Part shown: in pieces, positions 40,301 to 52,300 of the stretch | How the letters are laid out: every line of letters starts with the position of its first letter | Numbering within the stretch: position 1 is the stretch's first letter | DNA from: Montifringilla adamsi | Lineage: Eukaryota; Chordata; Aves; Passeriformes; Passeridae | Reading direction: 5' to 3' | Length of the DNA: 64,000 nt | Assembly (NCBI GenBank): GCA_017590115.1 | Contig: JAGGNK010009114.1 | Coordinates: 17,877,937-17,941,936, forward strand | Translations under genes and position numbers: made by a program | The notes under the pieces: generated by a model | Told to the model about the DNA's origin: nothing | Database searches by the model: none | What the model saw: the letters and a program-made list of their open reading frames with translations, nothing else

Positions 40301-43300
40301 AGATTTTTCCAAAAGCATATACAAGTAGACTCATTTTGAATTTGATCAACGTGTTTTCCACCTTGTTTCCCAGGTCATGCCTAAATAATTCCCTCCCTGA
40401 AAAGTCCCCATGGGACCAAATTCATGGTCCCATGCTGGCTTGGATCTGAACCAGTGAGTGCACAAGGAAATTTCCATATGAGCCAAGCATTTTATCCTTA
40501 GTCTATGTTAGCAAGAAATGCAGTGTAATAGGAGCAGACCTTGGGTTGTTTATGAGACCCACTTTATGCAATTTGTGTGAATTAACTTCAGAGTATCTGT
40601 ATTCTGCCTCTGTGGACTGATGCCCTGTAGCAGTGGAAGTACATTATGTGCACTTTTGGAGTGCCTTTGTCAGTGGAGTTTCAACTGAAAGGAGACAAGT
40701 TTCCATGTTCCAGCACCACTTCTGCGTGTGAGCCATAGCATGGGAAAGGATAATGAGTGGTGACTGGCTTAAAAAGCATGTTCTTAATCCAAACTAAAAT
40801 GCTGGCCAGACAAAACCACATAAAATGGGGGTGGCAGGTGCCCCAGAAGCCTTCCCCTTCACCCTGCTCGTCCTTTCCCACCATGCTGAATTACTTGCAC
40901 CTGAAGACATATCAAAAATATTGTCCTGGTGTCCCTTGGAGAATACACATCAGAGGCTGTGCTTCTCCCTGATACCATGTGAGCCCATGGCCTGGACTGT
41001 GCCTTGACTTGGCAGAAAACTTCCTGCCTGATGGCCAGCTCACAGAGTAGTTCACCCAGCAGCACAAACTCAAGAACCAACCAAGACTGAATGCCAGGAC
41101 TAAAGACCATTGCAAAGAGTGGAGACCACTGAATCTAGAACCAGATTTGTCTCAAATCTCAACACTCAACTCAATACTCAGTTTGAATCTGCTGTTCTGG
41201 ACTTGCATTATTCTGATTTATATCAGATTTTCTCACGTAATTCTGGTAAAGTTGCACTAGCTTTGCCTTGAGTTTAGAAGAAAGCTTTTTATTTTCTAGA
41301 AATATAAATGGATTGGCATGAGAAATAACCCAGAATGAGGCCCCAGATGGTCAGAAACTTTGATGACATAAACTACACATTTTTCTATTCCTCATTCCCA
41401 CTGCTAAATAGAATGTTACTTTCCTTTTGCCTTTCCCAAAAGGGACTTGAAGATACATAATTTCTGGTGCTCCTTCCAACATCATGGATTAACATAATGT
41501 CATGAGCTATTCCCACTAGAAGAGCTGGGAAAAAGATAATATGAAACTTGCAAGGAAAGAACTTCTTTTCACGGCATATCAGTTTTAATTGGCCTCAGTG
41601 CTGGCCTCATGCAGAATAATAAAATAGTTTTAAGTTAAGAGATTGGCAATTTAAACAACCTGTCATCCTGAGTGCCACCTGTTGGACAGTTTATTACATG
41701 GTTTTCGCACATCTTTGGCTCTGAGGAATGGTATTCTATAGTTTAAATTACTTTTTTTTCCTTAATGGCACCTCTTTCATTTGCTCCATAGACCTATTAG
41801 GAAAATGGCAACAGGTATGATCCTTGCAGGGCTGGCATTTGGACTTGCAGCTGTTATAGAAGTCAAAATAAATGTAAGTAAAGCACAAGGCATTCCTCAG
41901 AAATTCTTTCTTTCCATGGGGTGTAATTATTGATGTCTGGTAGATAATCCTTTAAGCCATTGTGCTCCTTGGTCAAACTTTGTAATGTTTTCTTTACAAT
42001 TGAGCATACTGATCCAGTTGCTAATGATAATTCTTACCTTGTCTACTTTTCCCTCTCTTTGTCTCTGTGTCTTTCTTTCTAGTCTTTGCAGTTTTCCTGT
42101 GCTGGTCATCTGTATTGGTCTATATTCTAGATTTCCATCTTCAAAGTGCTTGACAGACATCTAGTTAATGCTAGTGATTAATTTCCAAAAGGTAGTCTGT
42201 TCTCTCTCCTATTTCTTGCTGTAGCTTGCCTATACTTTTCTGTTTGGGGTCTTTTGTGTGTGTGTGTGGTCGTTTTGGTTTTTTATTTAATTTTTTTAAA
42301 ATTTTAAAATTTAATTACTTTCCTGCTTTATGATGGGGATGGCTTTTTTTACAAGCCATATTGTTTATCTGGGGAGGCAGTTGAATGCTGACACAGGCAT
42401 CAGGGACTGCCAGGCATCCCCAGAGAGGATGGCAGCACATCTCTTATAAATTCCATGTTAGCTCCAGATTGGTACTGTTTGTTTCTGGCTCATGACCAGC
42501 ATTGTGTAGACTTTGGCTGACCTTTGTCTCACAAAAGTTACTATAGGATTAATTTTTAAAGCTTCTATGTGTACTTAAACGTTCTGTTAGAGTGGCTGGC
42601 TCAAAGCCCTGGATTAACAGCTGCTGGTTCCTCAGGTGAATCCCCTAATGAGCCTCCCACTGAAATGAGACTGTGTGGGTTCAGGTCGTTTTTCTGATCT
42701 CTTTATGTGAGCAAAGAAATGCTCTCATTGCCACCACCAGAATCTCTGGCCAAGCACCAAAGTTTGCTCTGGCTGTGGGTAACTCCTCTGGGCAGAGGCA
42801 AGGTGAGTTAGAGGTTCCCTTCTGCCTGTACATGAAAATGTTACCCTAAAGGCCATTTTAAGATCTAGCAAAGAAGAGGATAAGATGGTCCACCCTCACT
42901 TGACTGTGGGCAGCAGAAGTGAAAAGCTACAGTAATGGAATTTGGTGAATAATATTAGCAAGCCTGTTGGTCCAGAGCAGCATGTGGATACAGGAAAATC
43001 AGCTCATTCTGACTTCTTTGGCAGTGTGTCTCCCCACCCAGTTAGGTTCAAAATTCCCTGCCTGAAATACCCAAATTATCAGATAAGATAGAAGAAAAAT
43101 AAATAGCTCTTCAGTATGGCTGGCAGCTACTTGAAAATAAAATGAGAAAAAAAGAGAAGTTAAAAAAAATATTAGCTCTGCAGGTAGTACAAGGCTGACA
43201 CTGATTGATGTACTCTTTCTAGGAAATGATTCCTGGCAGAAGGAGATACCTCAGTGCTGGAGGCATCAGCTTACCTCTCTCAGAAAACAAGAAATAACAT

Positions 43301-46300
43301 CTATGCAGTCAGCTGTATAGATAGCAAGGTGTCCAGTAATGCAAAAGCACTGATTACAGACATGAAGCTGGACTTGGATTTTCAAAACTACTTAACTTCT
43401 GATCTGATTCTTTTCCCAGTCACTGACTGCAGTGGGGAATAATTATTCTGGTCACTGCTTTTGAAAGCTAAGCACAAATTTTTCCATTCTCATGTGGCAG
43501 TTGGTTAAACCCAGGCACGAGGGAGCTGCATAATGAAAGCTGTGACATTCTTCTACCTCCTCAGTAGGTGTGTAGGCTGTACACTTAGTGGTGTGAAGAG
43601 CAATTTTTGGGAGGAATGATGGGTTGGCCATTGAGCTACTATGAGGAAACCTCCCTAAAAATGATTTATGTTCAGTTTTCTCTGAGTGCAACTTCTGTTG
43701 AGGAAGGGATGGAAAAGTGTCATTACAGAGAGGAAGACTATTATGGCTAAAAATGAAGAGATATTAAAGTGCTAATAAAGCATACAGATGGCACTTAAAG
43801 CCTTTTACTTTAATTAGGAAACCGATATGCCTCGACTTGTCCCAAAAGAAAGTTTAATTCGGGTCCTGAATTTGGCAAAGAACCCTGTTCAAGTGACAAT
43901 CCAAGACAAGGACCTATTTCAGCAGCCTGTGGAGTCTTTTCAGGTAAGCATATATTTGGGACTGAAATGCCTGACTTGCATGTCATTGAAGAAAGGATGG
44001 AGTTTTTTTCAGGCATTTTCTAATAAAGCCCACAGATGCAAAAGCTTGTTCTGCTCCATCGCCTCAGAAGTGCATGGGAATAGCTTTACAAATGAAGCAT
44101 AATATCTGTTATATGAAACAGAAATTGAACATTTGGAGAAGAATTTCCCTGGCAAAGCATACACCTTACATTCACCTGTAATTAGGAATAAAGTATAACA
44201 GGATTACAGTCTCTCTTAAAGAGAGGGTCATGTTGTACCTGGTAGGAAAATACAAATCCTTTCTTATCTGAAGAAAGTGTAACCAAGTTTATTTTCTTCC
44301 ACAGAACCCAGCTGAGTACTCAAAATTAATATTGAATGGAGAGCAACAGAGCCTTCACTTCACCCTGCAACATCAAGGATTGACTCTTGCTTTTAACTAC
44401 ACCGTGAAGGAAAAATCAGTATACAGCTTAATTGTTTTTGAGGCAGAAGGAAGCCTATCAAGCCGCTTAGTGAGTGTGGGAGTGAAGTGTAAATACAGTA
44501 TTAATTCAATGGCTGGGATGCTACAATGGGGTAATAGGCTCATTAATTCATTTGCTCAGTTGCAATGTCTGTCTGATTGCTCTCAGATGGTCTAAACCTC
44601 ACTTCTTAGCTAAAGGCACTGGATCTGTACACATTTCTGTTGGTTGATTAATAGAGGCGTTGTGGCATCTGAGAGTTTCTGGGCACACTTTAATCCACTG
44701 AGTGCTGCTGTGGGAGAGCAGAGTCATGCCTGCTAGGCAGCAGAGCTGGAGAAAGCTGGGGAAACAGAGCCAGAGGTTTTCCCCCAAAGATGGCTCTATA
44801 AAGCAAAGATGTTGAAGAGGCTCTAGGGCTGGCCATGGAATAAAAGCATCAGAGGAATGATTCTGGGATTAGTTCTTGCAAATGTTTAGTGAAAAAGCAC
44901 AGAAGGCCCATTTGTTTTGCTGAACAGAATAAATAATTAAGCTCATTTCAGGCTCTGCAGCAGAGCTGGCTGTATTTGGACTTTTGTGTATTTCTGCAAC
45001 AATCAGAGAGGGACATATGGGATGTGTAGGGCAGATTCTGATATCTTTTGTGCATAGCTGTATCCTAAGAAGCTGTCTTGAAATTCATGGTGTTATTGCA
45101 AATTGTGGCAGGTGTGTAAATGCCATCAGAATCTGTCCTCATGCTAAAATATCCATTCTCTTTGCAGTTCCTGAAACTTTTACCTTGCAGGGTAGCCACA
45201 CCAAGCATTCAATATTATATAGTAGAAACCATATAACTTTTTTGAAATTAATTTAAAGAATTTATTTTGTCATAACATCAGGATTTTTTGCTGATGATCA
45301 GACTTCATGGTTTGGAGGCTAGGACTCAGTGTCACACAAAATTAACTTTCCCTGTGACACTGAAATCTTTGTGCTGTTTCTTTAGGAAATGGATACTTGT
45401 GATTTTCATACAGTCTTTAAGAAACAAAAACCCGCAACAGGCTTGGAGCATATCAATCTCAGAGCTCCAGTACATCTATGCTGCCCCAGCTGTCTAGACT
45501 GTGCTTATATTAATGCCCACCCTGGCACAGGCAGGCTCTCGTGTGCTGGGAAACATCTGTGCTGTTGGGTGATGCTATTGACCTGTCATTCACAGCTCTA
45601 GATACGGGAGATGTGGAAGACAGCATGGTAAATGATACTTTTCCAGCACTGCGACACAAGGAAAGCAGTGCCAGCATCACTGCTGTGTTGCAGGGCTCAC
45701 CCTTGAGTTACCTCCCTCACTGCTGGGCTTGGCCCACTCACTCAGGTGGGAGTGCTTTCCTGGAAGGATCCTAGCTGAAATTGGTTTCTTCTCCTTTGTG
45801 GGCTGTTGAGTAGGCAGGAAATGAATTTGAGAGCTCTGGGGATCATCAGTGAATACGAGTAATAGTTTGGCTGGTCTGTCTGCAACGAACTAGAGTATTC
45901 ATCCCCATGTGTCTCCCATGGAAAAAAAATGATGTTGCCGTTTATTATTTATTGCTCTGACATTTATTATTCACTGTGGCTATCTATTATTTAGGGCATA
46001 TGTTATTTGTGGGTAGCATATTACTCTGAAGTACAATAGACATTAATAGATATACTGAAATTCTGGATCCTTGGTCTCAGAAAATCAGGGTTTTGCATCA
46101 GGAAAAAAAGTGTGGTGAAAGGGACAGAAAACTTTGAGACAGAGCCAGTTTCTAAAGTCCCTTTTGGCTTGCCTGGGTTCCATCTGGGTTCTAGCTGTGG
46201 CCTCCAGGAGAGAGACTCTCACTCCCCAGTGTGCCCATCCAGATGGCCATTGCAGGGATCTGTCTGCTGGGATCTGTTTGTGAGCACAAACAAGCATCTT

Positions 46301-49300
46301 GGTTTCTCCTACTCTCTGCCTGCACATTAAAACAGGTTAATCTCTTGAGTATTGAGGATCAGGGAAAGCATGAGTGAGGCATGATCATCAGTAGAGTAAC
46401 CTAGCACTTCCTCTCAGCTTTAGACTTCTGTGAAGTCTATGAATATGACAAGAATCAGGGTCTGAAAGTTAGGCATTTGCAGATTTTGTAGGAGTGAGGC
46501 ACTTAAGTTTAATTGTAACTAGTCACTGAAAGATGCAAATGTGGATAGTGCTCTCTTGCTATCTCAATATCAAGAAAAATACTTTTTTGGAGAGTGTTAC
46601 ACATGCCTCAGTAGAAGGCTGACTGGCTAAAACTCAGTAGCCTTTGTTACGGAAGCGATGAGGAGAAAAGGTATGATCTCATCTTAAGCCCTTGGAGGAG
46701 ATGAAATTTTTCCATTGGCTTCATTGTACCAGGGCTCCCCAGCTGATGTAAAGCTTATGTGAGAGTCCAGTGGATTTCCACAGGCTTTGCAGCACATGTG
46801 TAACTCTGCAGACACAACTGTTGTCTGCCACACATTGTAAGGCAGCATTAATAAATATGTTTGATGGGTTTTTTTCTTCCTCTCTTTAGATTACAGACTT
46901 GGAAGCAAAGCCAGAAAATGGTTTGGCAGCTGTTAGGTAGGAATGGCTTTTTTTTTTTTTTTAGGATTTGGTGGTGGTTGGGTGAGGGAAAGTGCTTTTG
47001 TCTGATGCATCTGTATGTAACATAGCCCAGATGTTCTTGGGTTGGAATCCAGTCCACGCTTCTCATGCAAGACTTGGGTGTCAGCTGTGGAGGCTTGACA
47101 GAGTGTCACCTCCCACACATGCCATGCAGAGCTGAGAACTATTGCTGCTCACTGCCTAGGATAGTCTGGGCTGTGATGGCAACATAAAAGAGCTCCTTCC
47201 TTGGAAAAGTGGCAAATTCATCTCACTGATGAAAGGGAAGCAGCAATTTGGATAGGAGCTGTTGCTATGTCCTTTGCAAACTGGCCAATCCGTGATGTTC
47301 ACCCAAACTCCTGCACAAGTGTCTACTAAATTGGATGCAGCAACAATTTTACATCCTCATAAACAATTCAGCTGGGCATTGGGTTCTGCTTAGTTCACTC
47401 TTCCCAATTTGAGCTAGTCCATTTAGTCCATGAACACTCCTGTTCTGGTTTGTGCTGGCTGCTGAGGTGCAGAAGATGCAAATTTGCAAAAAAAACCCTC
47501 AAAAAACAAAACACAGTAAACCACCAAAACAAAAACAAACAAAACCCAAAACCCCCCAAAAAACAGTATTCCAGCTAGACTTTCTATAGGATTTGGGCAA
47601 GGTGAAATTAGGAAAAAAACAAAACAACAAAATGAACCAACCACCAAATAAAAACAAAACAAACAATGTCCAACCCCTCTATCTGAAAACCTGTGTAGAC
47701 AAACTAGGAGAACAGTATCTCTTCACAGCCCTGTACTTGTGAAGGTTTCTACTGACTAAACACCCTTGAAGACTTGATTCAGTCAGAATTTTTTTTATAT
47801 TTTCTTGTGAAGTTTTTTGACAAAATCCCCAGACTTTCCATTTAAGAATTTGTAAAGAAGTTTCACTAGGAAGAAACTATTTTTGCACTAAAAATTTACT
47901 TTTGTTAAGCACTTGACTAACTTCAGGGATTTCACCCCCATTTAAAGAACTGAAAACCAAAATATCTTAAAATATAGGTCAAATGAAAAGGGTTTGGTTT
48001 TACTATCAATTTTTGACTTGCCAGAAGGAAACTGTCTTTTGTCTATGAAAGAACACTAAACAAACTGTTCCATATAAGTTTTAGTTTTGATGAAGATACC
48101 TTATTATGCTAGAAAACTCCTTGCCACTTGTAGAAGCTCTTTGCCATCATGGTGCACCTGCTCATCAGGATGCACAACTTCAGAGTTTCCTGTGGTAGGC
48201 TGAGACTGCCCCCTCACACAGCTATGGAACTGTCACCATAGTGTCACAGAATGGTGTGGGTTGGAAAGACCTTGAGATCACTCTGTACCAACACCCCTGC
48301 CATGGACAGGGACACCTCCTGCTAGACCAGGTTGCTCAAAGCCCAATCCAACCTGGCCTGGAACATTTCCAGGGATGAGGCATGCGCAACTTTGTTGGGC
48401 AACCTGTTCTAGTGTCCTGCCACCTTCATAATGAAGAGATTCTCCCTAAAATCTAACATGATTTAACCCTCTTTCAGTTTAAAGGCATTCCCCCTTGTCC
48501 TATAACTCCATACTCATGTAAGAAGTCCCTCTCCAGCTCTCTTGTAGGATCTCTTCAGGTACTGGAAGGTGCTCTGAGGTCTCCCTGGAGCTTTCTCTTC
48601 TCCAGGCTGAACAGCCCCATCTCTCTCATCCTGTCTTCACAGGAGAGGTGCCCCAGCCCTCTGATCATCTTCACTGTCTCCTCAGAATTTGCTGCAATCT
48701 TTGTTGGTCTCTGAGACTGGATTGCCAGGAGGTTCTAGACCACAAAAAGTGAGGGACACTTTTCATAGAAAAGAGAGTAAGAGGGTAAAATTGTGCAACA
48801 AGGAAAATAATCTTGTATTGAAAAACTAAGCAATGAATCAGACAAATGTTTTGGAAACTTGCAGAAGATACTCTCATAACCTTACGGAATTACAGAATGC
48901 TTTGGGAGAGTATGCAAACTTCTAAAGTGTCTGCTGTTATGCTTCTGCCCTGTCTGACAGGCTAATGAAATATGGTTTCTTTGCAGATTCATTAATGGTT
49001 TGAGCCAAGATGTCAACCTCACCATCGATAGCAAAAGGTTTATTGCTGTTCAGAAAAACTACAGTGCTTCTGAGTACTCACTGCTGGAGAGGGACATGTA
49101 AGTCTCTCTTCCTGAGCTGAAGGTCCTTGCTGAGGCATTTCCTTGGGTACAAAGAGACTTTTCTCAGCCTAATAGCAAAACCTGCATTGCTATTGTCTTG
49201 GCATGTGGTTGTGGGGGCAGATGTTTGTAAAAACCAGAATTATCAACTCAGTGCAGAGCAGGTGTTCCAGGCCAGTCATGTGTGTGCAGAAGTTTTTACT

Positions 49301-52300
49301 CACATTATGTGGGGGCCTGGAGGGAAGAGACTCATCATTCCTGTGCATCTGTCAGTGGAGTAAGGTGGGACATGGTGAAGTCTCCTCTGCAATTTAGTGC
49401 CTGCTTTATTTTGTTATTCTCTCAGGCCCAAGCTCCTGGTGCTAGGGTGCTCTCAGGGAAAGGCCAGTTCATATTCCATCCTACAAAGTGTTAGTATGTG
49501 GGCTAGTAACATCAAGTGGCATTACATGGCTTTGCAGGCTGGGCTTGTTAAACAGGGGCTCCATATGGCCTTGGTTTGGCAGTACTGCAGTTGGCTCTTG
49601 TAGGGTATTTCTAGCATTTCCAGTGTTTCAAAACAAGCTTCATGGCTTTTCTCTGCATCAGCTCCATCCAAAATATTTATTGCTGCAATTTAGTAGGATG
49701 CAGCAGCCATTGTGACAATACTGCTGAGCTTCTGTGCCATCTCACACATCCAAAATCAGAAGAACAAACATGAAGGCTAATTTGCTCTGTTGAAAGGAAA
49801 CAAAGTTGCTTCTGGGTCCACATCTCTGAGTTCCTATTGACTACTTGCCTGGCCTGTATTTCCTGAAGAAATGCAGCAAAATTTGGAAGGAAAATAAACC
49901 TAAGGGGAGGAAAAAAATTACATCAGCACTACAAAAGAACAGAAACCATTAAAAATGTTAGCAATGGTCATTAGGTGAATTCCAGTCAGCGTCTAAGTGC
50001 TTCTGGAAGGATAAGACAGCAAGAACTCCAGTGATTGTTTGATGTAAACACTACTGCATTTTTACATCTTGCGTCCTCCCGCTCCATTTCAGGGGTATGC
50101 TTGATATGTGGTATGTGTTCTTTGTTTGTGGAACTAACTGGGAAATACTGTCCTTCATCCTTTTATCTAGATATAATAATGGAAAATGCATAACTGAAAC
50201 AGGAGAGTTCCCCCTGGAGCTGGGGCTGCTTGACTTCGGTGCCTCATACACCATTGTGATAACTAATGTAAGTGTTCCTGTGATGGTCACACACTCCTGT
50301 TCTACTCTCTGGTAGTGCTTTTGTTCCTGTGTTGGTGACTCTCACTTGCTTTGTCCACTCTCTGATTCCTCAGCAGTAGCCAAGTGAGGGCAGTCTGTTA
50401 TCAAAGGAATTGTAGAAAGTTTTGGTACTTACATAAACAAGGTTGGTGTATATTTGTTCCACCTTACACCGTGATGATGTCAGACTGCATGGGTTAAAAA
50501 GAAGTAAAATCTTTTCCTTGATAGAAATCCTCCATAGAAAATCATGTGATCTGTGGTTTGTGCTGGTCTCATGCCATCCTTGAGCAGTTAACATTGACCC
50601 AGAGCACTGCAAAGAGTTATTACCACCTGCCAAGAGCTGACTCTGCTTGTGGTCTTTAAAAGATTGTTCCTGGTGGTGTCTCACACTCAAAAAATTGCAG
50701 AATCAGTCTGCTCTATCCTCACATTTAGCTTACTGAACTAAAGTCTGATCTTCTGAGATTTTGTAGATTATGCATAGGGGGAAGAGGGACAAAGTCCTGA
50801 GGGAGGAGGTTGGTGAGGTTTTACATCCATTTCCTCCTCTCACTGTCTGTACAGATAATTTAGAGCCTAGTCTAAAGTCAAGGCATGGTTTTCTGAACAG
50901 CCTGGCCCTGATGGGGTCTGAGCACTGCTGAGAGGGTGGATTCCTTTCCCTGCATGCCAACCTCTCAGACACACTGCTTCAACCCTGGTCCAGCTGGCTG
51001 GAGCCACGGAGATGAACGTGATCAGCTTAGCTCCCATTTTAACCTTTCCACCACAAAGGCACACAGACAAACTGAGTCTGACAGGACACACTGCTAAGCT
51101 GCCCTCTGGGACGTTGGCTGCTGTGTTGTGATGAACAGAGCAAAGTGTTGTCATCTACTCCCTGGCAGTAGCATCTCCCTGTTGGGCAATTAATGGGAGC
51201 TGTTCATGGCTGCAGAGTCCAAATACGTCGAGGGAAAAATACAGCCATGAAGCACCTGGTATTTTTTTTTCCAATTCCAGTAGCTGGAGTGGGATGTACA
51301 GCCCTGGAGGGAACAAGCAGATGCTGCCATCTGTGAATGCAGAGATTTATGCACATAAAACACACACACTTGAAGTGATGTTGGCCAGATCCCTCTTCTA
51401 TGGTTGCAAGCCTCTTTCACCAGATGAGAAACCAGATAGAGAGGTTGCATTAAAAATATAACACTAAGAAAATTGCCCCAGAGCCTCTGGTAACAGGGCC
51501 AGCTGAGGTAAATGTGTCCCATGTCACTGTGCCAAGGATTCCAGTTTGTGGTCCCATCTGCATAAGTCCCTGCTATAGCCGTGGCTGCTCAGGGTGGCTC
51601 TGTGCCTCAGCCCTTCCAAACCTTGTGCTAGTACTTTAATATTTTTCATCCTCTGTTTTTCCATCTCTCTCTCTGTGGTTTCTGCTTTCTGTAGAGACTT
51701 AGTTTGCTTGAGGCCAAGATCACTTTTAATTATTGCAGTGATTTGTACTGAGCCCTGCTCCTCTGCCAGGAGTGCCATATAGAAGAACCAGGAATACAAT
51801 ATATTAGTCTGCTAATGTAGCTGAACTGTGAAACTTAAATCATGGGGATGCTGCCTTCTACCCAGCCTTCCTCAGTGTGCAGTTACAGCATGGTGCTTGT
51901 GACATTTCTTTATGGGCTAAAGAGCAATGCACAGCACTCTTCTCACCCCTTTTAGCCTGCTGAAATAAAGTTTCTTGAGTTGCCTCCCTGGCAATGATTG
52001 GTGATTAAGAACATCTTGTAAATATCCATTGTATTTTTCCTCCTTAAACACAGGGCTTTCTGCCTGAAGTCATTTCAGTCTAGTGTTTTCCTGGCTTCTA
52101 GTCAATTCTCTTTCAGCCTCTGAGCCTCTGTGCATCACAGGCAGTATTAATTACACCTGGGAAAAGAAAAAAAAATAATTAGGAATACAGCTACCATAAC
52201 TATCTGAATAGATCTGATATCGAGCAGTCTTTGCTACTCTTGGCACTCCTGAGCTGAATTTGTTTGGGTGTCACTGATAATCATAGGGAAGTTGTACATT

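Larger units (their letters stand above)
46937..48986. other. Intron 17
   Basis: About 2 kb of intron. It holds an A/C-rich tract (47487-47670) and the longest CR1 fragment of the window (48240-48706). Confidence 0.8.

Noticed and set aside
39984..40361. 125-codon minus-strand open frame
   Set aside because: It lies antisense to SLC15A2 exon 13 and the adjacent intron; a shadow of the real exon.
47423..47662. Hydrophobic minus-strand open frame resembling a membrane protein
   Set aside because: It is produced by the A/C-rich low-complexity tract (T/G-rich on the other strand).
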